Shown in pieces: positions 7,401-14,260 of a stretch of 18,376 bases of DNA. The DNA comes from JBBRLA01 sp038231615 (GTDB taxonomy: Bacteria; Myxococcota_A; Polyangia; Palsa-1104; JAEUJZ01). The number at the start of each line of letters is the position of its first letter. Within the stretch, counting starts at the first letter, position 1. The position numbers and the translations under genes were made by a program. The DNA lies in contig JBBRLA010000089.1 of assembly GCA_038231615.1 (NCBI GenBank), positions 1 to 18,376 on the forward strand. The letters run 5' to 3'. The notes under the pieces were generated by a model. The model did not search any database, was not told where the DNA came from, and saw only the letters and a list, made by a program, of their open reading frames with translations.

Positions 7401-7545
7401 CGACCTGGTGCTGTCGGAGCGCAGGCGCGTGCTCCTGCCGCGTATCGAGCCGGTGTTTCGCGAGTGGAAGACGATTCACGTGCCCTTCGCAGTGGTGCTC
7501 TCGGCACTCTCGGCGATCCACATCACCATCGAGCTTTTGCGCTAG
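4495..7545 (+). CDS. CRP-like sensor / four-cluster ferredoxin / bis-heme membrane fusion protein
   Basis: A 1016-residue redox protein of unknown partner. Residues 1-270 are Pro-, Ala- and charge-rich with a Lys run, probably disordered. Residues about 335-470 resemble a CRP-type cyclic-nucleotide-binding fold (VRAGRDVLLDTEGRALLVREGQVAL; LFSEGDLIGLE), interrupted by a basic insertion (388-415). Residues 520-670 are a DmsB/HybA-like ferredoxin with sixteen Cys in four groups: 523/526/529/533, 558/561/566/570, 591/594/597/601 and 646/649/657/661. Membrane helices follow at about 727-748, 784-803, 822-843, 845-866 and 993-1013. His824/His838 and His995/His1009 are each 14 apart in two helices, suited to binding two b-hemes. 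Cys558 could be replaced by Cys557. GGAG at 4487-4490 supports the ATG at 4495; ATG 4555 is the alternative. The likely role is moving electrons between iron-sulfur clusters and the membrane; direction and substrate are unknown. Its stop overlaps the stop of the converging gene. Confidence 0.85.
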   Translation: MPSHRPESPPFEGAPLSGLDMDDEADDEGDDRPAALAGAVARGLNSQPRRPRRPPPLAPTGDPFSDTATKVARYPAPPDPAPVKMTLDVGTVDASVTHQAKGALDVPVRREKSDRQEPTISVDSDLLQENPDDTLLSSPLASAATFITVLSPDSTLLLSMSSPKAAASPRAPSVPRESAQEPTRVVSLLKLAELDEPRSRKTRAQQQIAIDEPTLPPAEPAETIQGKQKKKKKPILQVKAKSKAKPSPVDPERLRVQQEATERKDAEEKSGLHRFFERSGLYPLAGPAQSLGGPTPEATMIGRFLGLVGLAHDERPGSKEDPVQLAWEVVQKAAFLDGLNPQFLDDAIRTGDLKLVRAGRDVLLDTEGRALLVREGQVALARFRPEVLEKERRAQRAYRPGDKKAEKREHKRRQEAGPLIRMCETNLALFSEGDLIGLESGGHMTDAAVYAVTPVKLLSISRARLESWRRTYQFFGDRLRRAAEAARRRIDANSGARSLVADFFVRHGLSVAMSLRVRELDKCIECYECEKACEERYGVKRLSLNGKVLGALDFVDCCHTCVDQRCIDPCAFDAIRFDTEKKEVLIVEEACTGCTLCAVACPYDAIEMCEMEERPLLRLRLDREGKLGFGEGKQRKAKLRRIASKCDHCVSYEDQACISACPTGALLEIPPEAAFTERTESLADAARGGFDHTAMVDAAQLFNPKKFIDGLHSDDDKGRSVENRLKIGWMWVVGLLSFLLCFTEIALRKFWPGLSLLFYQQTLVEGLDPDVAMQNIDFRPGSDYAVWLGWIGTVVMFSSMFYSARKWLPGLKRLGSQRGWFDYHVWAGTIGPLFILLHTAAKLDNWVSIAVWSMVATALSGLVGRYVSTELPDLASQASLHVLDLDRQLAELRNRHAGVAVADRYYSTMRKRFARVLDPDLSTFRAGGAALMMLARDELARILRVPLLRLRLTGIKDGAARVQVARLTSDLVLSERRRVLLPRIEPVFREWKTIHVPFAVVLSALSAIHITIELLR

Positions 7546-8969
7546 AAGCGCGGCGACCAGAACTCGCTGCTGGAACTGCGGCGGGAAGACTTCGGGGCCG
7601 GCGGCCGGCTGGAGGCGGCCATGGGGACCGCCTGATCGACTTTCGCCTCCGGGTTGGTCTCGGGTTTCGTTTCCGGCTTTGTCTGCGTCGGCGGCTCCGG
7701 CGCGAACTTGACGGTCTCGGTCCCGGCGGTGCGATGGTACCCGGCCAGGCAGTAGCCCTGGGCGAAGAGATGATCCGCGTCGGGCCAGGCGAGTTCCGGG
7801 TGCCGGGCCCCTTCGCAGCTCCGGTTCTCCGGGCTCAGGGTGACCTGCCGGCGGGCGGCGGTGACAATGTCCGCCACCATCAAGGCCCCCTCGGGGCCGT
7901 CGGCACCGACATAGGCCACGTGCTTGCCGTCCACCGAGAGCGCGTAGGTCGCGGCCTCGCCGTTGAAGGTCAGCTGGCGCAGCCGGATCTCGGGACGCTC
8001 ATCGACGATCTCGGCGGTCAGGAGCCAGCCGCGGTCCTCTCCGGCGCGGACATGGCACAACAGGCGGTCTTCGAACCCGAAGCGGCACTCCGCCAGTTGC
8101 TCGCTGGCCTGGGTGACCGGCCGGACATTGTTCGCCTTCTTGCTCCCGCCGAGCATCACCTCTACCTGCAGCGCCGGGATGCGCCCCGGCCGGTTGCGCC
8201 AAAGGAGGATGGTCCGCTGACTCGATACCGATGGGACGACCTGCCAAAGCCGCTGCCCGCCAGGGCTCTTGTCCACGCCCGCCATCTGGATTGCCGGTTC
8301 CGGCTTGGTGCTGCCGGTCTGCGCCTCACCCGAGGGCCGGACATACCGGCGGATCTCGAAGCGGGTGTCGTTCTGCCGCAAGGCCAGCGACACGCGCCGT
8401 TCCTGGTTCACCGCCGGGGCTTGCTGGACCCAGAGCCCGTGCGACGCTCTAGAAAGGCTGCACGAGCTGGCACCCGCCTCCTGCGCCCATTCGGGCAGGG
8501 AGGAAAGGGGCAGGGTGTCGATCACGCGGCCCTGTCCGCTCTCCGCCTGGACCAGCTCCAGGCTGCTCGCTGGACCGGATTCCCGGATCTGCAGGTAGCG
8601 GTGCTCGTCGAACCACGCCAGCGCCCGGACCTGCCCGGTGACCTGCGTTTCCTTCACCTTGCCCGAGACCCGCTCCAGCAGGCGCAGGGTGCTCTTGCCA
8701 TCGGCGCAACGGGGGCTCAAGAGCACCCGGGCCGCGCCCGGGGCGGGCAGGGACCCCGCGTCCTCCGTCATCTGGGGGTAGGGCAGGATGCTGCTCGGGA
8801 TCAGCAGATCGGACTCCGGGGGCACCGTCGCGTCCGCCGCGCCCTGGTCTCGGGCGGGCCCATGCTTTTCCGGGCGAGACACCTCTTCCGAGGATTGGAC
8901 AGGCCGGCCCTGGCACAAAAGGACCGTCAAGATGACCATGATGAAGGGGCGAAGGGTTGTTCTGGGCAT
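7542..8969 (-). CDS. Secreted protein with beta-propeller (PD40/TolB-like) features, function unknown
   Basis: A 475-residue exported protein. The N-terminus MPRTTLRPFIMVILTVLLCQG is a signal peptide; the Cys is not in a good lipobox (Leu at -1), so a soluble periplasmic or secreted form is likelier than a lipoprotein. The middle has repeating beta-strand units of the PD40/WD40 kind, clearest at ALSVDGKHVAYVGADGPEG followed by LMVADIVTAARRQVTLSP. The C-terminus is Pro/Lys/Glu-rich with KPETKPETNPEAK and ends in a Ser/Arg stretch. I chose the ATG at 8969 because it begins the signal peptide and has a purine-rich GAAGAG ahead of it; the same frame opens as far as 9332 but that extension is Pro/Gly/Arg-rich shadow of the permease gene. 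It overlaps the permease gene by 43 bases and so probably is co-translated with the exporter. I do not know its function. Confidence 0.75.
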   Translation of the reverse strand: MPRTTLRPFIMVILTVLLCQGRPVQSSEEVSRPEKHGPARDQGAADATVPPESDLLIPSSILPYPQMTEDAGSLPAPGAARVLLSPRCADGKSTLRLLERVSGKVKETQVTGQVRALAWFDEHRYLQIRESGPASSLELVQAESGQGRVIDTLPLSSLPEWAQEAGASSCSLSRASHGLWVQQAPAVNQERRVSLALRQNDTRFEIRRYVRPSGEAQTGSTKPEPAIQMAGVDKSPGGQRLWQVVPSVSSQRTILLWRNRPGRIPALQVEVMLGGSKKANNVRPVTQASEQLAECRFGFEDRLLCHVRAGEDRGWLLTAEIVDERPEIRLRQLTFNGEAATYALSVDGKHVAYVGADGPEGALMVADIVTAARRQVTLSPENRSCEGARHPELAWPDADHLFAQGYCLAGYHRTAGTETVKFAPEPPTQTKPETKPETNPEAKVDQAVPMAASSRPPAPKSSRRSSSSEFWSPRF

Positions 8970-11065
8970 GGCAATGCTCTTCGTCTGCTTCCGTCCGGCG
9001 CTTGAATGCGGATCAACGCGAAGCCGGCAACCAGGCCGCACAGGGTGACCCCCGAGAGCAGAAGGCCCAGGCGCCAGCCGGATTGGGGCAGCCGCCGCTG
9101 AAGGACATCGCCCACCAGCAACAGGGTCCCGTTGTTGACCAGGTGGATGATCATCGCCGGGACGATGGATCGCCCCCACACCGCCGCCAGGCTCAGCACG
9201 CACCCCATCAGAAGCAGGCTGGGGAAGCGGTACGGGTCCAGGTGCAGAAGCGCGAAAGCGAAGCCCGAAAGCCCGATGGCGAAGGGCGCCCCCAGGGCCT
9301 GCCGCGCCGCCTGCAAGAGCAGTCCCCGGCACAGCGCCTCCTCGCAGATCGCCGGCAGCACTGCGGCGATGGGCAGCATCACCAGCATCTCGGCGGCGCC
9401 ATGGGGCGCCAGCGCCTTCAGCGCCTCGGTGTACTCTTCAGGCGGGTGGAGCAGCGCCTCGGTCAGGAACGTGCCGACGAAGAGCGAGAGCGAAAGCCCC
9501 CCCAGGCCCACCAGCCCCGATCCCAGCACCTGCCTGATTCCCACGGGGTGCAGGCCGAGCCCATCGCGCAGGGGAATGCCGGCCAGGCGCAGATACAGAA
9601 GCACCGGCACCAGCAGAAGCCCGATCTCGGTCAGCAGCAGCCCCCAAGGAAGGTTCGCCATCTGCAGCCGCGGGCCCACATGGAACATCAGCGCCAGGCA
9701 GATGCCATAAAGCCCCAGCGCCCCGGCCACAGTGGCCCGCAGCTCCCCGCCTCGGCCCACCTGCACCGCCATCCCCGAGAGTCCGTGATCCATGACCCGG
9801 GTGCCGATGATCTCCGGCCGGTCGAACACCAGGGCCGCCAGGGCGATTCCCAAAAACGAATAGAAGAGCCCCGCCCCGATCGCCAGGAACGCCGGCACAA
9901 GTTCCAGCGTGCCGGTGAGGGCCTCCTTGATGAAGAGCACCGTGTTCAGCACCGGGTAAAGCGCCGTGGCGGAGGTCAGGTGGCTCTCGGGGACCAGCGC
10001 GCCGAAGGCCGGGACCAGGCACGCCATGTACACCGGCGTCATCAGGTTTTGCGCGTCCTTGAACGACCGCGCGAACACCGCCGCCAGCAGCAAGAGCGCC
10101 GTCACCAGCAGCAGCACCGGCACCGTGCCGGCGAAGATGGTCAAGAGCACCCGGGGCGTCATCACCAGGCTGGCCCCCTCCACCTTTTGCAGCATGAACC
10201 CGGTGGTCAACGCCAGCGAGGCCAGGTTCAGCACGCAGTTCAACAGCGCCAGCACCGCCAGGCAGGAGTATTTCCCGGCCAGGATCTCCAGCCGCGAGGT
10301 GGGCGTCGAGAGCAGCGGCTCCAGCGTCCCGCGCTCCCGCTCCCCGGCGACCAGATCGATCGCCGGGTAGAAGGCCCCCACCAGGGACAAAAGAATCAAC
10401 AGGAGCCCGATGACCGGCGAAAGGAACGAGAGGAACGTCATCTTCTTCGACGAGAGGCTGCGTTCCACGATCTTGAGCGGGGTGATGGCCTCCTCGCTGA
10501 GCGAGAGATCCGAAAGGCGCTTCAGCCGCCGCTCCCGGGACTCGCTGTCCAGCGCCTTGCGCAGGTGATCCAGGCCGTTGTGAGAACGCGGGCTGGTGCT
10601 GTCATAGAGGATCTCCGCGTGGATCTGCGTGGGCCGCTGCGCCAGCAGCTCCGGCCGGCTGCCATCCGGCAGCGCCACCGGCCGCTCTTCCAGAAGCAGC
10701 CCCACCGAGACCGTCCCGTGCTGCGCCTGGGCCTGGGCCTGGGCCTGGGCCTGGGCCTGGGCCTGGGCCTGGGATCGATCAAGCGCCTTCGCCACATCCG
10801 GGACCTCCCGGGTGCTCAGCGCCTTGTCCCTGCCGAGCGCCGCCGTGATCGCCACGGGCAGCGGGATGCCCTTTTGCACCGCCACCTCATAGCCTTCGCG
10901 GTCCAGGCGGGCCATGGTGCTCAGGGTCAGTTGGGTGATGGCGATGCCGCCCAGCGGGTACAGAAGCGCCGGGACCAGCACCATCATCAACAGCGTGCGC
11001 CGGTCCCGCAGGGTGTCGCGAAGCTCCTTGGTCCCCACCAAAAGCACCCGACTCCAGCGGATCAC
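8927..11065 (-). CDS. ABC-2 permease (NatB-like) fused to a CPBP intramembrane protease
   Basis: A 712-residue membrane protein in two parts. Residues 1-420 are an ABC-2 type exporter permease of the NatB/YhaP kind: a cytoplasmic lead with KELRDTLRDRRTLL, helix 1 (about 24-46), a long external loop (47-205), then five or six helices with the exporter hallmark ERERGTLEPLLSTP after helix 2. Residues about 450-690 are a CPBP (CAAX protease and bacteriocin-processing) domain with its motifs intact: Glu575-Glu576-x3-Arg580, Phe604-x3-His608 and His641-x3-Asn645. The fusion itself is known in other bacteria. The external loop carries (Gln-Ala)8 from a pure hexanucleotide repeat. The start is GTG at 11065: GGAGGGAGG stands just upstream and GTGA overlaps the ATPase stop. 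The substrate is unknown; NatAB exports sodium, relatives export peptides or drugs. Confidence 0.9.
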   Translation of the reverse strand: MIRWSRVLLVGTKELRDTLRDRRTLLMMVLVPALLYPLGGIAITQLTLSTMARLDREGYEVAVQKGIPLPVAITAALGRDKALSTREVPDVAKALDRSQAQAQAQAQAQAQAQAQHGTVSVGLLLEERPVALPDGSRPELLAQRPTQIHAEILYDSTSPRSHNGLDHLRKALDSESRERRLKRLSDLSLSEEAITPLKIVERSLSSKKMTFLSFLSPVIGLLLILLSLVGAFYPAIDLVAGERERGTLEPLLSTPTSRLEILAGKYSCLAVLALLNCVLNLASLALTTGFMLQKVEGASLVMTPRVLLTIFAGTVPVLLLVTALLLLAAVFARSFKDAQNLMTPVYMACLVPAFGALVPESHLTSATALYPVLNTVLFIKEALTGTLELVPAFLAIGAGLFYSFLGIALAALVFDRPEIIGTRVMDHGLSGMAVQVGRGGELRATVAGALGLYGICLALMFHVGPRLQMANLPWGLLLTEIGLLLVPVLLYLRLAGIPLRDGLGLHPVGIRQVLGSGLVGLGGLSLSLFVGTFLTEALLHPPEEYTEALKALAPHGAAEMLVMLPIAAVLPAICEEALCRGLLLQAARQALGAPFAIGLSGFAFALLHLDPYRFPSLLLMGCVLSLAAVWGRSIVPAMIIHLVNNGTLLLVGDVLQRRLPQSGWRLGLLLSGVTLCGLVAGFALIRIQAPDGSRRRALPCPEQPFAPSSWSS
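10725..10772 (-). repeat. Hexanucleotide microsatellite CCAGGC x8 inside the permease gene
   Basis: Eight perfect copies of GCCTGG on the plus strand (CCAGGC on the coding strand) without interruption encode Gln-Ala eight times, at about residues 99-114 of the permease. All but one Ala use the same codon, so the tract is a DNA-level repeat rather than convergent amino-acid use. A unit of six keeps the frame, so slippage would change loop length by two residues without inactivating the gene. Confidence 0.95.
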
Positions 11066-11817
11066 GACCCTCCCTCCCGCCCCACGGGCCCGGTCAAGTA
11101 AAAGAGAAACACCTCGGCCAGCTTGTCCTTGCCACAGCGGGCCTTCAGCTCCGGCATCGTCCCCTCCGCCCGGATGCGCCCCTCCGAAAGGATGCTCACC
11201 CGGTCGCAGAGCAGCTCGACCTCCAGCATGTCGTGGCTTGAGAGCAACACTGCCTTGTCCTCGCCTCGCGCGGCGGCGACCAGCTCGTGGATGCCGCCGG
11301 CCGCCAGCACGTCCAGGCCCGAGGTCGGCTCATCCAGGATCAGCACCTGGGGATCATGGGCCATGGCCCGCGCCAGCAGCACCCGCTGTCGCTGCCCCGT
11401 GGACAGGCCCCCGCAGTGCCGATCGGCAAAACCTTGCAGGGAAAACCGCTCCACCGCCACCGCCGCCCGCTCCTGTGCCTCCTTGCGCGAGAATCCATGC
11501 AGGCGCAGAAAGTAGACCAGCAGTTCCCTCGGGGACAGCCGATCGTAAAGCCCGCTGCCCGCGGTCAGCACCCCGATTTGCTGGCGGACCTCCTCGGGGG
11601 CGGCCTCCACGTCGTGTCCCATCACCCGGGCGGTGCCGCCGCTGGGCAGGAGCAGCGTGGACAGGATGCGCAAAAGGGTCGTCTTGCCCGCGCCGTTGGG
11701 CCCCAGAAGACCATACACCTCCCCCGGCATCACGGAGAACGAGACGTCGTCCACCGCCAGGACCTGGTTGTAGCGTCGGCTGATGTGGGAGAGTTCGATG
11801 CTGGAAGGGCGGACCAT
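11062..11817 (-). CDS. ABC transporter ATP-binding protein (NatA/CcmA-like exporter ATPase)
   Basis: The cytoplasmic ATPase that powers the adjacent permease. The 251-residue product has Walker A GPNGAGKT (39-46), Q-loop region near LTAGSG, signature LSTGQ (138-142; the second Gly of the usual LSGGQ is Thr), Walker B VLILDEP (158-164) and the switch His195 (SSHDM). Length and sequence fit the ABC-2 exporter class (NatA, DrrA, CcmA-like). The frame opens further upstream to a GTG at 11865, but the domain begins at IELSHISRRY, so the ATG at 11817 is the sensible start; it has no visible Shine-Dalgarno sequence. Its TGA overlaps the permease GTG in GTGA. The barrel-protein gene ends 72 bases upstream on the same strand, so these could share a transcript. 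Confidence 0.92.
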   Translation of the reverse strand: MVRPSSIELSHISRRYNQVLAVDDVSFSVMPGEVYGLLGPNGAGKTTLLRILSTLLLPSGGTARVMGHDVEAAPEEVRQQIGVLTAGSGLYDRLSPRELLVYFLRLHGFSRKEAQERAAVAVERFSLQGFADRHCGGLSTGQRQRVLLARAMAHDPQVLILDEPTSGLDVLAAGGIHELVAAARGEDKAVLLSSHDMLEVELLCDRVSILSEGRIRAEGTMPELKARCGKDKLAEVFLFYLTGPVGREGGS

Positions 11818-11889
11818 ACCGGAGATTAGCTTAACATGGCGCCAGGCTGGAGCGGTCGGCTGCACGCTCCATCATTCGGCGGCCCGGGC

Positions 11890-13905
11890 TCAGAACTTCA
11901 GCATGATCTTCGCCTGGAACGCCTGCGCCGTGGTCCCGGAGACTGTCGGCGTCGCCGATCCGGGAAGCTGCGGATACCACGGGTCCGTGGCCTGCGAGCC
12001 CTGCTGCTCCAGCGCCCCCAGGTTGAAGAGTACGCCATATTCCAGGCCCGCGTAAAAGCCTTCTTCGTCGTTGCGGTACATGAGGCGCGCGTTTATCTCC
12101 AGCCCCATGTTCACCGAGTGCCCCGGCATCGTCGCCGGCTTGTTCGCCAGCGAGTAGATGACGTCCACCTGGCCGCCAAAGTTGTCGATCAGCCAGTAGG
12201 TCGCCGACGGCTTGATGTACGTGGCGTTGTACACCGTCCCCAGGATGCGCCGGAACAGGATCATGTCCACCTGATAGTCCGGGTCGAAGGTGAACCGCGT
12301 GTTCCGTAGCTGCAAAAGCCCGCTCTGCACCGTACCCACCGGCGCCTCCTGCGCCCGCTGGTAGTTCAGTTCCCCTTTGGGGTCGCCGTTCTGCGGCCCG
12401 CTGGCACTGCCGATCTCCGCCGCTATCTTCAGCGATTCCCGCAGCAGCGTGTAGTGCCCGCGCACAAGCCCGCCCAACTGCACTACGCTCATCGTGGTCT
12501 GCGTCGTCACTCCAGACAGCGCGGTCGGCAGGCTCAGTTCGCCGATGTTGCCGAAGATCCCCACCCCTTCCGCTTCCAGGTGCAGCTTGCCCACGTCCAG
12601 CCGCGCCCAGATGTCCGGCGTCACGGTCCACGCATCCCGCTGTCCCAGCGACTTCAGCACCTCGGTCACCGCCACCAGGCTGGTCGTGCTCTGCGTCTGA
12701 GTCAGCGGCGTGGCTTGCGCCCGGGGGTTGTAGTTTAACCCATATCCCTGGGTCCGCAGCATCAAGAAGAGACCATAGTTGAACGACGACTCCCCCCGGG
12801 AAAGCTTCGCCTGGATGTCCGCCTCGTCGTCCTTGCGCCCCAGGGACAGCGTCCACTGGTTCACGTCCGCGACGTTGTCGGCGTTGTAGTTATAGCCCAG
12901 GAGCTGCTGGTTGTAGACGATCGCCGAGGTCGGCCCAGTCGCCGCCCAGTCCCAGGAAAGCGAGACGAAGTGGTCCCACAGCCGCCCCGTCACCATCAGG
13001 CGATCGACGGTGGTCCCGTAGTCACAGTCATTGCAGTCGCCGCGGAAGATGGCCCCGCTCGACCGGCTGATCGAAGCCGGCCCGGCGGATCGCCCGTAGC
13101 TGGCGTTGCCGTCATGGAAGAGCATCCCGGTGCCCCACATGAGGGGCATCCTGCCAAAATCCAGCTCGAAGAGCGGCGTGTTGATCTCGCCCCAGGCCCG
13201 CTTGGCCTGGATCGCCGAACTCAGGCTGTTGATCCCCGCCGTCGGCGGCGCCTGCCCCCGCGAGAAGATCTGCGCGTTGCTGGTCGCGTCCCTGCCGTTG
13301 ATCGAATACCCGTCCGGGGTCGAGCCCAGCACCAGGTTGTCGAAGACGTCGATCTGCGCATGGATGCGCACCTGCTGGCTCAGGTTCAGCGTCGGGTCCA
13401 GGCGGAAGCGCATGTCCGCCGTCTTGATGGTGTTGGTGTGGCAGGTGTTGTCGCCCGTGCGCACCGCGCAGGTGAAGGCGTTCTGCTGCGCCGGGCTGTT
13501 GTTCGGCGGCACCACGATCGGCAGTTCCGAATAGGGCGGGGTAAAGGGGTTGGCCCGCACCGCCGGATCGTTGAAGGTGCCCAGGTGGAAGTTGTTCCAC
13601 ACGTAGCCCCGGCCGCGCAGGTAACCGTTCAACTGAAAGAAGGGGATGGCCTTCTCCCGCTGCCCCGGCCACGCCGGGAGCTGTTCGGTGGCCACGTCGG
13701 TGTTGCCCTTGTCGGGTGCCTCTTCCGCCGGCCCCTCGGGCTTTTCCGGGGGCGGCGCCCCCTGTCCGGCGCCACCGCCCGGGCCGCCCTGAGGCCGCAG
13801 CCCGCCGCCGGGGCCGAACTGCGCCCGGGCAGCACCGCTGCCCAGCATCACCAGCGCCGGCGGCAGCAGCACCAGCAAGTAGCCCCATGGCCTCAGCCCG
13901 AGCAT
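11890..13905 (-). CDS. Predicted outer-membrane beta-barrel protein
   Basis: A 671-residue protein with the marks of an outer-membrane barrel. A signal peptide (1-28, cleaved after AARA) leads into a Gly/Pro/Glu-rich linker (29-75). Then come alternating strands with many aromatic residues (FFQLNGYLRGRGYVWNN; AKRAWGEINTPLFELDFGRM; EEGFYAGLEYGVLFNLG) and a terminal Phe after KIMLKF, the usual barrel assembly signal. It resembles the myxobacterial family I know as TIGR04551, but I could not confirm this. The ATG at 13905 is certain in practice: GGGAGG stands six bases upstream and the signal peptide starts there. The frame extends to 13998, but that part only translates the 33-bp repeats upstream. 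Two Cys pairs are unusual for a barrel and may be disulfide-linked. Function is unknown; a channel or porin-like role is an inference. Confidence 0.82.
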   Translation of the reverse strand: MLGLRPWGYLLVLLPPALVMLGSGAARAQFGPGGGLRPQGGPGGGAGQGAPPPEKPEGPAEEAPDKGNTDVATEQLPAWPGQREKAIPFFQLNGYLRGRGYVWNNFHLGTFNDPAVRANPFTPPYSELPIVVPPNNSPAQQNAFTCAVRTGDNTCHTNTIKTADMRFRLDPTLNLSQQVRIHAQIDVFDNLVLGSTPDGYSINGRDATSNAQIFSRGQAPPTAGINSLSSAIQAKRAWGEINTPLFELDFGRMPLMWGTGMLFHDGNASYGRSAGPASISRSSGAIFRGDCNDCDYGTTVDRLMVTGRLWDHFVSLSWDWAATGPTSAIVYNQQLLGYNYNADNVADVNQWTLSLGRKDDEADIQAKLSRGESSFNYGLFLMLRTQGYGLNYNPRAQATPLTQTQSTTSLVAVTEVLKSLGQRDAWTVTPDIWARLDVGKLHLEAEGVGIFGNIGELSLPTALSGVTTQTTMSVVQLGGLVRGHYTLLRESLKIAAEIGSASGPQNGDPKGELNYQRAQEAPVGTVQSGLLQLRNTRFTFDPDYQVDMILFRRILGTVYNATYIKPSATYWLIDNFGGQVDVIYSLANKPATMPGHSVNMGLEINARLMYRNDEEGFYAGLEYGVLFNLGALEQQGSQATDPWYPQLPGSATPTVSGTTAQAFQAKIMLKF

Positions 13906-13933
13906 CCGAACCTCCCGATTCTCTGTGTCGATC

Positions 13934-14023
13934 GCGAAGCGCCGCAGGCGCCGCGGTTTGTCGATGGCGAAGCGCCGCAGGCGCCGCGGTCTATTCATCG
14001 CGAAGCGCCGCAGGCGCCGCGGT
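13934..14023. repeat. Three 33-bp tandem repeats upstream of the barrel gene
   Basis: A 24-base core beginning GCGAAGCGCCGCAGGCGC is perfect in three copies at 13934-13957, 13967-13990 and 14000-14023, separated by 9-base spacers that differ. Each core contains the short hairpin GCGCC-GCA-GGCGC. Because 33 is a multiple of three, the repeats read through as PRRLRRFAI in frame with the barrel gene, which would falsely extend that gene. The first twelve bases of the core recur in the two copies after aspS (2216-2257). The copies lie within the predicted 5' leader of the barrel transcript. Confidence 0.9.
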
Positions 14024-14040
14024 CCATTGAAACGTGGCGA

Positions 14041-14088
14041 CCCGCCGGGGCGGGAATAGGCGTACGCGTATGCGGATAGAAAATATCC
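14041..14088. other. Inverted repeats in the leader of the barrel gene
   Basis: CCCGCC-GG-GGCGGG (14041-14054) is a perfect six-pair inverted repeat, TACGCGTA (14063-14070) is a perfect palindrome, and GGATA-GAAAA-TATCC (14074-14088) is a second perfect inverted repeat. All lie downstream of the predicted start of the barrel transcript, so they would fold in its leader, or could be protein-binding sites between the divergent genes. No known riboswitch or operator was recognised. Confidence 0.45.
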
Positions 14089-14129
14089 AAGGTGAGTAAA
14101 TCCCTGTCCCTGTAAGTGTCGGCCCGCGG

Positions 14130-14158
14130 ACTATAGAGGCAGGGCCACTGAGGGTCAA
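14130..14158 (-). promoter_or_regulatory. Sigma70-type promoter for the barrel gene
   Basis: On the minus strand TTGACC (14158-14153) and TATAGT (14135-14130) are separated by exactly 17 bases; each hexamer matches consensus at five of six positions. This is the best promoter match in the window. It points towards the barrel gene and predicts a start near 14123, hence a leader of about 215 bases that carries the inverted repeats and the three 33-bp repeats. Confidence 0.65.
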
Positions 14159-14216
14159 CAGCCGCCAATTCGACCCCATGCGAGAGGAGACCCCGGCAGC
14201 AGCGATCAAGATGAGC

Positions 14217-14222
14217 TAAAAT
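14217..14222 (+). promoter_or_regulatory. Possible -10 element for the MopE-type lipoprotein gene
   Basis: TAAAAT at 14217-14222 is a five-of-six match to a -10 hexamer, 39 bases before the ATG at 14261. No -35 hexamer is recognisable at the right distance, so an activator or another sigma factor may be needed, or this may be a chance AT-rich patch. Confidence 0.3.
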
Positions 14223-14260
14223 AGGGGAGCACCCATCCCGGGTCATGCTGGGTTCCGAAC

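Noticed and set aside
4336..7521. Open frame of 1061 codons on the minus strand, antisense to the redox fusion gene
   Set aside because: Its product is Arg/Gly/His/Gln-rich with no recognisable domain, while the opposite strand has clear ferredoxin motifs and membrane helices. Long antisense frames are expected in high-GC genes.
6684..9005. Open frame of 773 codons on the plus strand across the end of the redox gene and the propeller gene
   Set aside because: It crosses a well-supported stop and an antisense gene, and its product is Arg/Ala/Gly-rich without motifs.
8970..9332. N-terminal extension of the propeller gene by 121 codons
   Set aside because: The extension lies inside the permease gene in another frame, is Pro/Gly/Arg-rich, and places the evident signal peptide in the middle of the protein.
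8957..11101. Open frame of 714 codons on the plus strand opposite the permease
   Set aside because: Gln/Arg/His-rich with no domain; the minus strand encodes an ABC-2 permease and a CPBP domain with all motifs.
11818..11865. Upstream GTG start for the ABC ATPase
   Set aside because: The added 16 residues precede the conserved beginning of the ATPase fold and have no ribosome-binding site; the ATG at 11817 suffices.
13906..13998. N-terminal extension of the barrel gene by 31 codons
   Set aside because: It only translates the 33-bp repeats (RPRRLRRFAI twice). A strong ribosome-binding site and a signal peptide mark the start at 13905.
13934..14023. CRISPR array
   Set aside because: The spacing is 33 bases with 9-base spacers, too short for CRISPR spacers; only three units and no cas genes.
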